The translations under genes were made by a program, and so were the position numbers. This document shows positions 31,701-46,900 of a stretch of DNA of 64,000 bases, piece by piece. A model generated the notes under the pieces. It was not told the origin of the DNA, did not search any database, and worked only from the letters and a program-made list of their open reading frames with translations. Every line of letters begins with the position of its first letter. Within the stretch, counting starts at the first letter, position 1. This DNA comes from Lamellibrachia satsuma (Eukaryota > Annelida > Polychaeta > Sabellida > Siboglinidae), in contig BSQZ01000080.1 of the NCBI GenBank assembly GCA_033239005.1, positions 2,416,501-2,480,500 on the forward strand. Reading direction: 5' to 3'.

Positions 31701-34564
31701 CTAGCACATTTAGACAACCACCACTAGCACAGTTAGACAACCACCACTAGCACAGTTAGACAGCCACCACCAGCACAGTTAGACAACCACCACTAGCACA
31801 GTTAGACAACCACCACCAGCACAGTTAGACAACCACCACTAGCACAGTTAGACAACCACCACTAGAACAGTTAGACAGCCACCACTAGCACAGTTAGACA
31901 GCCACCACCAGCACAGTTAGACAACCACCACTAGCACAGTTAGACAGCCACCACTAGCACAGTTAGACAACCACCACTAGCACAGTTAGACAGCCACCAC
32001 TAGCACAGTTAGACAACCACCACTAGCACAGTTAGACAACCACCACTAGCACAGTTAGACAACCACCACTAGCACAGTTAGACAACCACCACTAGCACAG
32101 TTAGACAGCCACCACTAGCACAGTTAGACAACCACCACTAGCACAGTTAGACAACCACCACTAGCACAGTTAGACAGCCACCACTAGCACAGTTAGACAA
32201 CCACCACCAGCACAGTTAGACAACCACCACCAGCACAGTTAGACAACCACCACTAGCACAGTTAGACAACCACCACTAGCACAGTTAGACAACCACCACT
32301 AGCACAGTTAGACAACCACCACTAGCACAGTTAGACAACCACCACTAGCACAGTTAGACAACCACCACTAGCACAGTTAGACAACCACCACTAGCACAGT
32401 TAGACAACCACCACTAGCACAGTTAGACAACCACCACTAGCACAGTTAGACAACCACCACTAGCACAGTTAGACAGCCACCACCAGCACAGTTAGACAAC
32501 CACCACTAGCACAGTTAGACAACCACCACTAGCACAGTTAGACAACCACCACTAGCACAGTTAGACAACCACCACTAGCACAGTTAGACAACCACCACTA
32601 GCACAGTTAGACAACCACCACTAGCACAGTTAGACAACCACCACTAGCACAGTTAGACAACCACCACTAGCACAGTTAGACAACCACCACTAGCACAGTT
32701 AGACAACCACCACTAGCACAGTTAGACAACCACCACGAGCACAGTTAGACAACCACCACTAGCACAGTTAGACAACCACCACCAGCACAGTTAGACAACC
32801 ACCACTAGCACAGTTAGACAACCACCACTAGCACAGTTAGACAACCACCACTAGCACAGTTAGACAACCACCACTAGCACAGTTAGACAACCACCACTAG
32901 CACAGTTAGACAACCACCACTAGCACAGTTAGACAACCACCACTAGCACAGTTAGACAACCACCACTAGCACAGTTAGACAACCACCACCAGCACAGTTA
33001 GACAACCACCACTAGCACAGTTAGACAACCACCACTAGCACAGTTAGACAACCACCACTAGCACAGTTAGACAACCACCACTAGCACAGTTAGACAACCA
33101 CCACTAGCACAGTTAGACAACCACCACCAGCACAGTTAGACAACCACCACTAGCACAGTTAGACAACCACCACTAGCACAGTTAGACAACCACCACTAGC
33201 ACAGTTAGACAACCACCACTAGCACAGTTAGACAACCACCACCAGCACAGTTAGACAACCACCACTAGCACAGTTAGACAGCCACCACTAGCACAGTTAG
33301 ACAACCACCACTAGCACAGTTAGACAACCACCACTAGCACAGTTAGACAGCCACCACTAGCACAGTTAGACAGCCAAGATCAGCACAGTTAGACAACCAC
33401 TACCAGCACATTTAGACAACCACCACTAGCACAGTTAGACAACCACCACTAGCACAGTTAGACAACCACCACTAGAACAGTTAGACAACCACCACTAGCA
33501 CAGTTAGACAACCACCACTAGCACAGTTAGACAACCACCACTAGAACAGTTAGACAACCACCACTAGCACAGTTAGACAACCACCACTAGCACAGTTAGA
33601 CAGCCACCACTAGCACAGTTAGACAGCCACCACCAGCACAGTTAGACAACCACCACTAGCACAGTTAGACAACCACCACTAGCACAGTTAGACAACCACC
33701 ACTAGCACAGTTAGACAACCACCACTAGCACAGTTAGACAACCACCACTAGCACAGTTAGACAACCACCACTAGCACAGTTAGACAACCACCACTAGCAC
33801 AGTTACACAACCACCACCAGCACAGTTAGACAACCACCACAAGCACAGTTACACAACCACCACAAGCACAGTTAGACAACCACCACAAGCACAGTTAGAC
33901 AACCACCACAAGCACAGTTAGACAACCACCACCAGCACAGTAAGACAACCACCACCAGCACAGTTAGACAACCACCACTAGCACAGTTAGACAACCACCA
34001 CTAGCACAGTTAGACAACCACCACTAGCACAGTTAGACAACCACCACTAGCACAGTTAGACAACCACCACTAGCACAGTTAGACAACCACCACTAGCACA
34101 GTTAGACAACCACCACTAGCACAGTTAGACAGCCACCACCAGCACAGTTAGACAACCACCACCAGCACAGTTAGACAACCACCACGAGCACAGTTAGACA
34201 ACCACCACTAGCACAGTTAGACAACCACCACCAGCACAGTTAGACAGCCACCACCAGCACAGTTAGACAACCACCACTAGCACAGTTAGACAACCACCAC
34301 TAGCACAGTTACACAACCACCACTAGCACAGTTAGACAGCCACCACCAGCACAGTTAGACAACCACCACTAGCACAGTTACACAACCACCACTAGCACAG
34401 TTAGACAACCACCACTAGCACAGTTAGGCAACCACCACTAGAACAGTTAGACAACCACCACTAGCACAGTTAGACAGCCACCACCAGCACAGTTAGATAA
34501 CCACCACTAGTACAGTTAGACAACCACGACTAGCACAGTTAGACAACCACCACTAGCACAGTTA

Positions 34565-34905
34565 GACAGCCACCACCAGCACAGTTAGACAACAACCACC
34601 AGCACAGTTACACAACCACCACTAGCACAGTTACACAACCACCACTAGCACAGTTACACAACCACCACTAGCACAGTTACACAACCACCACTAGCACAGT
34701 TACACAACCACCACTAGCACAGTTAGACAGCCACCACCAGCACAGTTAGACAACCACCACCAGCACAGTTAGACAACCACCACCAGCACAGTTACACAAC
34801 CACCACCAGCACAGTTACACAACCACCACTAGCACAGTTAGACAACCACCACCAGCACAGTTAGACAACCACCACTAGCACAGTTAGACAGCCACCACCA
34901 GCACA
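34565..34905. repeat. Variant-pattern block, copy 2
   Basis: Same sequence of unit types as 28399-28735, with five instead of four TTACAC units in the first run and an extra TTACAC unit later. The offset is about 6.17 kb, close to 268 units. This indicates duplication of multi-kilobase satellite segments by unequal exchange. Confidence 0.8.
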
Positions 34906-37900
34906 GTTAGACAACCACCACCAGCACAGTTAGACAACCACCACTAGCACAGTTACACAACCACCACTAGCACAGTTAGACAACCACCACCAGCACAGTT
35001 AGACAACCACCACAAGCACAGTTACACAACCACCACTAGCACAGTTACACAACCACCACCAGCAAAGTTAGACAACCACCACTAGCACAGGTAGACAACC
35101 ACCACCAGCACAGTTAGACAACCACCACCAGCACAGTTAGACAACCACCACCAGCACAGTTAGACAACCACCACCAGCACAGTTAGACAACCACCACCAG
35201 CACAGTTAGACAACCACCACTAGCACAGTTAGACAACCACCACTAGCACAGTTACACAACCACCACTAGCACAGTTAGACAACCACCACCAGCACAGTTA
35301 GACAACCACCACTAGCACAGTTAGACAACCACCACTAGCACAGTTAGACAACCACCACTAGCACAGTTACACAACCACCACTAGCACAGTTAGACAACCA
35401 CCACTATCACAGTTAGACAACCACCACTAGCACAGTTAGACAACCACCACTAGAACAGTTAGACAACCACCACTAGCACAGTTAGACAGCCACCACCAGC
35501 ACAGCTAGACAACCACCACTAGCACAGTTAGACAGCCACCACCAGCACAGTTAGACAACCACCACCAGCACAGTTACACAACCACCACTAGCACAGTTAC
35601 ACAACCACCACCAGCACAGTTACACAACCACCACCAGCACAGTTAGACAACCACCACCAGCACAGTTAGACAACCACCACTAGCACAGTTAGACAACCAC
35701 CACTAGCACAGTTAGACAACCACCACCAGCACAGTTAGACAACCACCACCAGCACAGTTAGACAACCACCACCAGCACAGTTAGACAACCACCACTAGCA
35801 CAGTTAGACAACCACCACTAGCACAGTTAGACAACCACCACCAGCACAGTTAGACAACCACCACCAGCACAGTTAGACAACCACCACTAGCACAGTTACA
35901 CAACCACCACTAGCACAGTTACACAACCACCACTAGCACAGTTAGACAACCACCACTATCACAGTTAGACAACCACCACTAGCACAGTTAGACAACCACC
36001 ACTAGAACAGTTAGACAACCACCACTAGCACAGTTAGACAGCCACCACCAGCACAGTTAGACAACCACCACTAGCACAGTTAGACAACCACCACTAGCAC
36101 AGTTAGACAACCACCACTAGCACAGTTAGACAACCACCACTAGCACAGTTAGACAACCACCACTAGCACAGTTACACAACCACCACTAGCACAGTTACAC
36201 AACCACCACTAGCACAGTTACACAACCACCACTAGCACAGTTAGACAACCACCACTAGCACAGTTAGACAACCACCACTAGCACAGTTAGACAACCACCA
36301 CTAGCACAGTTACACAACCACCACTAGCACAGTTAGACAACCACCACTAGCACAGTTAGACAACCACCACTAGCACAGTTACACAACCACCACTAGCACA
36401 GTTAGACAACCACCACTAGCACAGTTACACAACCACCACTAGCACAGTTACACAACCACCACTAGCACAGTTAGACAACCACCACTAGCACAGTTAGACA
36501 ACCACCACTAGCACAGTTAGACAACCACCACTAGCACAGTTAGACAACCACCACCAGCACAGTTAGACAACCACCACTAGCACAGTTAGACAACCACCAC
36601 TAGCACAGTTACACAACCACCACTAGCACAGTTAGACAACCACCACTAGCACAGTTAGACAACCACCACTAGCACAGTTAGACAACCACCACTAGCACAG
36701 TTAGACAACCACCACTAGCACAGTTAGACAACCACCACTAGCACAGTTAGACAACCACCACTAGCACAGTTAGACAACCACCACTAGCACAGTTACACAA
36801 CCACCACTAGCACAGTTACACAACCACCACTAGCACAGTTAGACAACCACCACTAGCACAGTTAGACAACCACCACTAGCACAGTTACACAACCACCACT
36901 AGCACAGTTAGACAACCACCACTAGCACAGTTAGACAACCACCACTAGCACAGTTAGACAACCACCACCAGCACAGTTAGACAACCACCACCAGCACAGT
37001 TAGACAACCACCACTAGCACAGTTAGACAACCACCACTAGCACAGTTAGACAACCACCACCAGCACAGTTAGACAGCCACCACCAGCACAGTTAGACAAC
37101 CACCACTAGCACAGTTAGACAACCACCACTAGCACAGTTAGACAACCACCACCAGCACAGTTAGACAGCCACCACCAGCACAGTTAGACAACCACCACCA
37201 GCACAGTTAGACAACCACCACTAGCACAGTTAGACAACCACCACTAGCACAGTTAGACAACCACCACTAGCACAGTTAGACAACCACCACCAGCACAGTT
37301 AGACAACCACCACTAGCACAGTTAGACAACCACCACTAGCACAGTTACACAACCACCACTAGCACAGTTACACAACCACCACTAGCACAGTTAGACAACC
37401 ACCACCAGCACAGTTAGACAACCACCACCAGCACAGTTAGACAACCACCACTAGCACAGTTAGACAACCACCACTAGCACAGTTACACAACCACCACTAG
37501 CACAGTTAGACAACCACCACCAGCACAGTTAGACAGCCACCACCAGCACAGTTAGACAACCACCACCAGCACAGTTAGACAACCACCACTAGCACAGTTA
37601 CACAACCACCACTAGCACAGTTAGACAACCACCACCAGCACAGTTAGACAACCACCACTAGCACAGTTAGACAACCACCACTAGCACAGTTAGACAACCA
37701 CCACTAGCACAGTTAGACAACCACCACTAGCACAGTTAGACAACCACCACCAGCACAGTTAGACAACCACCACAAGCACAGTTAGACAACCACCACAAGC
37801 ACAGTTAGACAACCACCACAAGCACAGTTAGACAACCACCACGAGCACAGTTAGACAACCACCACGAGCACAGTTAGACAACCACCACCAGCACAGTTAG

Positions 37901-40900
37901 ACAACCACCACCAGCACAGTTAGACAACCACCACCAGCACAGTTAGACAACCACCACTAGCACAGTTAGACAACCACCACTAGCACAGTTAGACAACCAC
38001 CACCAGCACAGTTAGACAACCACCACCAGCACAGTTAGACAACCACCACCAGCACAGTTAGACAACCACCACTAGCACAGTTAGACAACCACCACTAGCA
38101 CAGTTAGACAACCACCACTAGCACAGTTAGACAACCACCACCAGCACAGTTAGACAACCACCACCAGCACAGTTAGACAACCACCACTAGCACAGTTAGA
38201 CAACCACCACTAGCACAGTTACACAACCACCACTAGCACAGTTAGACAACCACCACTAGCACAGTTAGACAACCACCACTAGCACAGTTAGACAACCACC
38301 ACTAGCACAGTTAGACAACCACCACTAGCACAGTTAGACAACCACCACCAGCACAGTTAGACAACCACCACTAGCACAGTTAGACAACCACCACTAGCAC
38401 AGTTAGACAACCACCACTAGCACAGTTAGACAACCACCACTAGCACAGTTAGACAACCACCACTAGCACAGTTAGACAACCACCACTAGCACAGTTACAC
38501 AACCACCACTAGCACAGTTACACAACCACCACTAGCACAGTTAGACAACCACCACCAGCACAGTTAGACAACCACCACTAGCACAGTTAGACAACCACCA
38601 CCAGCACAGTTAGACAACCACCACTAGCACAGTTACACCACCACCACTAGCACAGTTAGACACCCACCACTAGCACAGTTAGACAACCACCACTAGCACA
38701 GTTAGACAACCACCACTAGCACAGTTAGACAACCACCACTAGCACAGTTAGACAACCACCACTAGCACAGTTAGACAACCACCACTAGCACAGTTAGACA
38801 ACCACCACTAGCACAGTTACACAACCACCACTAGCACAGTTAGACAACCACCACTAGCACAGTTACACAACCACCACTAGCACAGTTAGACAACCACCAC
38901 TAGCACAGTTAGACAACCACCACTAGCACAGTTAGACAACCACCACTAGCACAGTTACACAACCACCACTAGCACAGTTAGACAACCACCACTAGCACAG
39001 TTAGACAACCACCACTAGCACAGTTAGACAACCACCACCAGCACAGTTAGACAACCACCACTAGCACAGTTAGACAACCACCACTAGCACAGTTAGACAA
39101 CCACCACTAGCACAGTTAGACAACCACCACCAGCACAGTTAGACAACCACCACCAGCACAGTTAGACAACCACCACTAGCACAGTTAGACAACCACCACT
39201 AGCACAGTTAGACAACCACCACTAGCACAGTTAGACAACCACCACCAGCACAGTTAGACAACCACCACCAGCACAGTTAGACAACCACCACTAGCACAGT
39301 TAGACAACCACCACTAGCACAGTTAGACAACCACCACCAGCACAGTTAGACAACCACCACCAGCACAGTTAGACAACCACCACCAGCACAGTTAGACAAC
39401 CACCACTAGCACAGTTACACAACCACCACTAGCACAGTTAGACAACCACCACTAGCACAGTTAGACAACCACCACCAGCACAGTTAGACAACCACCACTA
39501 GCACAGTTAGACAACCACCACTAGCACAGTTAGACAACCACCACCAGCACAGTTAGACAACCACCACCAGCACAGTTAGACAACCACCACTAGCACAGTT
39601 AGACAACCACCACTAGCACAGTTAGACAACCACCACTAGCACAGTTAGACAACCACCACCAGCACAGTTAGACAACCACCACTAGCACAGTTAGACAACC
39701 ACCACCAGCACAGTTAGACAACCACCACCAGCACAGTTAGACAACCACCACTAGCACAGTTACACAACCACCACTAGCACAGTTACACAACCACCACTAG
39801 CACAGTTAGACAACCACCACTATCACAGTTAGACAACCACCACTAGCACAGTTAGACAACCACCACTAGAACAGTTAGACAACCACCACTAGCACAGTTA
39901 GACAGCCACCACCAGCACAGTTAGACAACCACCACCAGCACAGTTAGACAACCACCACTAGCACAGTTAGACAACCACCACCAGCACAGTTAGACAACCA
40001 CCACTAGCACAGTTAGACAACCACCACCAGCACAGTTAGACAACCACCACTAGCACAGTTAGACAACCACCACCAGCACAGTTAGACAACCACCACCAGC
40101 ACAGTTAGACAACCACCACCAGCACAGTTAGACAACCACCACTAGCACAGTTAGACAACCACCACTAGCACAGTTAGACAACCACCACCAGCACAGTTAG
40201 ACAACCACCACCAGCACAGTTAGACAACCACCACTAGCACAGTTAGACAACCACCACTCGCACAGTTAGACAACCACCACCAGCACAGTTACACAACCAC
40301 CACTAGCACAGTTAGACAACCACCACCAGCACAGTTAGACAACCACCACTAGCACAGTTAGACAACCACCACTAGCACAGTTAGACAACCACCACCAGCA
40401 CAGTTAGACAACCACCACTAGCACAGTTAGACAACCACCACTAGCACAGTTACACAACCACCACTAGCACAGTTACACAACCACCACTAGCACAGTTACA
40501 CAACCACCACTAGCACAGTTAGACAACCACCACTAGCACAGTTAGACAACCACCACTAGCACAGTTATACAACCACCACTAGCACAGTTACACAACCATG
40601 ACTAGCACAGTTAGACAACCACCACTAGCACAGTTACACAACCACCACTAGCACAGTTACACAACCACCACTAGCACAGTTAGACAACCACCACTAGCAC
40701 AGTTAGACAACCACCACTAGCACAGTTACACAACCACCACTAGCACAGTTACACAACCACCACTAGCACAGTTAGACAACCACCACTAGCACAGTTAGAC
40801 AACCACCACCAGCACAGTTAGACAACCACCACTAGCACAGTTACACAACCACCACTAGCACAGTTAGACAACCACCACTAGCACAGTTAGACAACCACCA

Positions 40901-43900
40901 CCAGCACAGTTAGACAGCCACCACCAGCACAGTTAGACAACCACCACCAGCACAGTTAGACAACCACCACTAGCACAGTTAGACAACCACCACTAGCACA
41001 GTTAGACAACCACCACCAGCACAGTTAGACAGCCACCACCAGCACAGTTAGACAACCACCACTAGCACAGTTACACAACCACCACTAGCACAGTTAGACA
41101 ACCACCACCAGCACAGTTAGACAGCCACCACCAGCACAGTTAGACAACCACCACCAGCACAGTTAGACAACCACCACTAGCACAGTTACACAACCACCAC
41201 TAGCACAGTTACACAACCACCACTAGCACAGTTAGACAACCACCACTAGCACAGTTAGACAACCACCACTAGCACAGTTACACAACCACCACTAGCACAG
41301 TTACACAACCACCACTAGCACAGTTAGACAACCACCACTAGCACAGTTAGACAACCACCACCAGCACAGTTAGACAACCACCACTAGCACAGTTACACAA
41401 CCACCACTAGCACAGTTAGACAACCACCACTAGCACAGTTAGACAACCACCACTAGCACAGTTAGACAACCACCACTAGCACAGTTAGACAACCACCACT
41501 AGCACAGTTAGACAACCACCACTAGCACAGTTAGACAACCACCACCAGCACAGTTAGACAACCACCACTAGCACAGTTACACAACCACCACTAGCACAGT
41601 TAGACAACCACCACTAGCACAGTTAGACAACCACCACTAGCACAGTTAGACAACCACCACCAGCACAGTTAGACAACCACCACTAGCACAGTTAGACAAC
41701 CACCACCAGCACAGTTAGACAACCACCACTAGCACAGTTACACAACCACCACTAGCACAGTTAGACAACCACCACTAGCACAGTTAGACAACCACCACTA
41801 GCACAGTTAGACAACCACCACTAGCACAGTTAGACAACCACCACTAGCACAGTTACACAACCACCACTAGCACAGTTACACAACCACCACTAGCACAGTT
41901 AGACAACCACCACCAGCACAGTTAGACAACCACCACCAGCACAGTTAGACAACCACCACCAGCACAGTTAGACAACCACCACTAGCACAGTTACACAACC
42001 ACCACTAGCACAGTTAGACAACCACCACCAGCACAGTTAGACAACCACCACCAGCACAGTTAGACAACCACCACCAGCACAGTTAGACAACCACCACTAG
42101 CACAGTTAGACAACCACCACCAGCACAGTTAGACAACCACCACTAGCACAGTTAGACAACCACCACCAGCACAGTTAGACAACCACCACTAGCACAGTTA
42201 GACAACCACCACTAGCACAGTTAGACAACCACCACTAGCACAGTTAGACAACCACCACTAGCACAGTTAGACAACCACCACTAGCACAGTTAGACAACCA
42301 CCACTAGCACAGTTAGACAACCACCACCAGCACAGTTAGACAACCACCACTAGCACAGTTAGACAACCACCACTAGCACAGTTAGACAACCACCACTAGC
42401 ACAGTTAGACAACCACCACCAGCACAGTTAGACAACCACCACCAGCACAGTTAGACAACCACCACCAGCACAGTTAGACAACCACCACTAGCACAGTTAC
42501 ACAACCACCACTAGCACAGTTAGACAACCACCACCAGCACAGTTAGACAACCACCACCAGCACAGTTAGACAACCACCACCAGCACAGTCAGACAGCCAC
42601 CACTAGCACAGTTAGACAACCACCACCAGCACAGTTAGACAACCACCACTAGCACAGTTAGACAGCCACCACAAGCACAGTTAGACAACCACCACCAGCA
42701 CAGTTAGACAACCACCACCAGCACAGTTAGACAACCACCACCAGCACAGTTAGACAACCACCACTAGCACAGTTAGACAACCACCACCAGCACAGTTAGA
42801 CAACCACCACCAGCACAGTTAGACAACCACCACCAGCACAGTTAGACAACCACCACTAGCACAGTTAGACAACCACCACCAGCACAGTTAGACAACCACC
42901 ACCAGCACAGTTAGACAACCACCACTAGCACAGTTAGACAACCACCACTAGCACAGTTAGACAACCACCACCAGCACAGTTAGACAACCACCACCAGCAC
43001 AGTTAGACAACCACCACCAGCACAGTTAGACAACCACCACTAGCACAGTTAGACAACCACCACCAGCACAGTTAGACAACCACCACCAGCACAGTTACAC
43101 AACCACCACTAGCACAGTTAGACAACCACCACCAGCACAGTTAGACAACCACCACTAGCACAGTTAGACAACCACCACTAGCACAGTTAGACAACCACCA
43201 CCAGCACAGTTAGACAACCACCACCAGCACAGTTAGACAACCACCACCAGCACAGTTAGACAACCACCACTAGCACAGTTAGACAACCACCACTAGCACA
43301 GTTAGACAACCACCACCAGCACAGTTAGACAACCACCACCAGCACAGTTAGACAACCACCACTAGCACAGTTAGACAACCACCACGAGCACAGTTACACA
43401 ACCACCACTAGCACAGTTAGACAACCACCACCAGCACAGTTAGACAACCACCACCAGCACAGTTAGACAACCACCACCAGCACAGTTAGACAGCCACCAC
43501 CAGCACAGTTGAGACAACCACCACCAGCACAGTTACACAACCACCACCAGCACAGTTACACAACCACCACTAGCACAGTTAGACAACCACCACTAGCACA
43601 GTTAGACAACCACCACAGCACAGTTAGACAACCACCACCAGCACAGTTACACAACCACCACTAGCACAGTTAGACAACCACCACTAGCACAGTTAGACAA
43701 CCACCACTAGCACAGTTAGACAACCACCACTAGCACAGTTACACAACCACCACCAGCACAGTTAGACAACCACCACAGCACAGTTAGACAACCACCACTA
43801 GCACAGTTAGACAACCACCACTAGCACAGTTACACAACCACCACAGCACAGTTACACAACCACCACTAGCACAGTTAGACAACCACCACCAGCACAGTTA

Positions 43901-46900
43901 GACAGCCACCACTAGCACAGTTAGACAACCACCACCAGCACAGTTATACAACCACCACTAGCACAGTTAGACAACCACCACTAGCACAGTTAGACAACCA
44001 CCACCAGCACAGTTAGACAGCCACCACCAGCACAGTTAGACAACCACCACTAGCACAGTTAGACAACCACCACTAGCACAGTTAGACAACCACCACTAGC
44101 ACAGTTAGACACCCACCACCAGCACAGTTAGACAACCACCACCAGCACAGTTAGACAACCACCACTAGCACAGTTAGACAACCACCACAGAAGTTTGTAG
44201 CACAGTTAGACAACCACCTCTAGCACAGTTAGACAACCACCACTAGCACAGTTAGACAACCACCACCAGCACAGTTAGACAACCACCACCAGCACAGTTA
44301 GACAACCACCACTAGCACAGTTAGACAACCACCACTAGCACAGTTAGACAACCACCACCAGCACAGTTAGACAACCACCACCAGCACAGTTAGACAACCA
44401 CCACCAGCACAGTTAGACAACCACCACTAGCACAGTTACACAACCACCACTAGCACAGTTAGACAACCACCACTAGCACAGTTAGACAACCACCACCAGC
44501 ACAGTTAGACAACCACCACCAGCACAGTTAGACAACCACCACTAGCACAGTTAGACAACCACCACCAGCACAGTTAGACAACCACCACCAGCACAGTTAG
44601 ACAACCACCACTAGCACAGTTAGACAGCCACCACCAGCACAGTTAGACAACCACCACAGCACAGTTAGACAACCACCACCAGCACAGTTAGACAACCACC
44701 ACTAGCACAGTTAGACAACCACCACTAGCACAGTTAGACAACCACCACCAGCACAGTTAGACAACCACCACCAGCACAGTTAGACAACCACCACCAGCAC
44801 AGTTAGACAACCACCACTAGCACAGTTACACAACCACCACCAGCACAGTTACACAACCACCACTAGCACAGTTAGACAACCACCACTAGCACAGTTAGAC
44901 AACCACCACTAGCACAGTTAGACAACCACCACCAGCACAGTTAGACAACCACCACCAGCACAGTTAGACAACCACCACTAGCACAGTTAGACAACCACCA
45001 CTAGCACAGTTAGACAACCACCACCAGCACAGTTAGACAACCACCACCAGCACAGTTAGACAACCACCACTAGCACAGTTAGACAACCACCACCAGCACA
45101 GTTAGACAACCACCACCAGCACAGTTAGACAACCACCACTAGCACAGTTAGACAACCACCACTAGCACAGTTAGACAACCACCACCAGCACAGTTAGACA
45201 ACCACCACCAGCACAGTTACACAACCACCACTAGCACAGTTAGACAACCACCACTAGCACAGTTAGACAACCACCACCAGCACAGTTAGACAACCACCAC
45301 CAGCACAGTTAGACAACCACCACTAGCACAGTTAGACAACCACCACTAGCACAGTTAGACAACCACCACCAGCACAGTTAGACAACCACCACCAGCACAG
45401 TTAGACAACCACCACCAGCACAGTTAGACAGCCACCACCAGCACAGTTACACAACCACCACCAGCACAGTTACACAACCACCACCAGCACAGTTACACAA
45501 CCACCACCAGCACAGTTAGACAACCACCACTAGCACAGTTACACAACCACCACCAGCACAGTTAGACAACCACCACTAGCACAGTTAGACAACCACCACT
45601 AGCACAGTTAGACAACCACCACCAGCACAGTTAGACAACCACCACCAGCACAGTTAGACAACCACCACCAGCACAGTTAGACAACCACCACCAGCACAGT
45701 TACACAACCACCACCAGCACAGTTAGACAACCACCACCAGCACAGTTACACAACCACCACTAGCACAGTTACACAACCACCACCAGCACAGTTACACAAC
45801 CACCACCAGCACAGTTAGACAACCACCACTAGCACAGTTAGACAACCACCACTAGCACAGTTAGACAACCACCACCAGCACAGTTAGACAACCACCACCA
45901 GCACAGTTAGACAACCACCACTAGCACAGTTAGACAACCACCACCAGCACAGTTAGACAACCACCACTAGCACAGTTAGACAGCCACCACCAGCACAGTT
46001 AGACAACCACCACCTAGCACAGTTAGACAACCACCACCAGCACAGTTAGACAACCACCACTAGCACAGTTAGACAACCACCACTAGCACAGTTACACAAC
46101 CACCACTCAGCACAGTTAGACAACCACCACTAGCACAGTTAGACAACCACCACCAGCACAGTTAGACAACCACCACCAGCACAGTTAGACAACCACCACC
46201 AGCACAGTTAGACAACCACCACCAGCACAGTTAGACAACCACCACCAGCACAGTTAGACAACCACCACCAGCACAGTTAGACAACCACCACTAGCACAGT
46301 TAGACAACCACCACTAGCACAGTTAGACAACCACCACCAGCACAGTTAGACAACCACCACCAGCACAGTTAGACAACCACCACCAGCACAGTTAGACAGC
46401 CACCACCAGCACAGTTACACAACCACCCACTAGCACAGTTAGACAACCACCACCAGCACAGTTACACAACCACCACTAGCACAGTTAGACAACCACCACT
46501 AGCACAGTTACACAACCACCACTAGCACAGTTAGACAACCACCACTAGCACAGTTAGACAACCACCACCAGCACAGTTAGACAACCACCACTAGCACAGT
46601 TAGACAACCACCACCAGCACAGTTAGACAACCACCACCAGCACAGTTAGACAACCACCACTAGCACAGTTAGACAACCACCACTAGCACAGTTACACAAC
46701 CACCACTAGCACAGTTAGACAACCACCACCAGCACAGTTAGACAACCACCACTAGCACAGTTAGACAACCACCACCAGCACAGTTAGACAACCACCACCA
46801 GCACAGTTAGACAACCACCACTAGCACAGTTAGACAACCACCACCAGCACAGTTAGACAACCACCACTAGCACAGTTAGACAACCACCACTAGCACAGTT

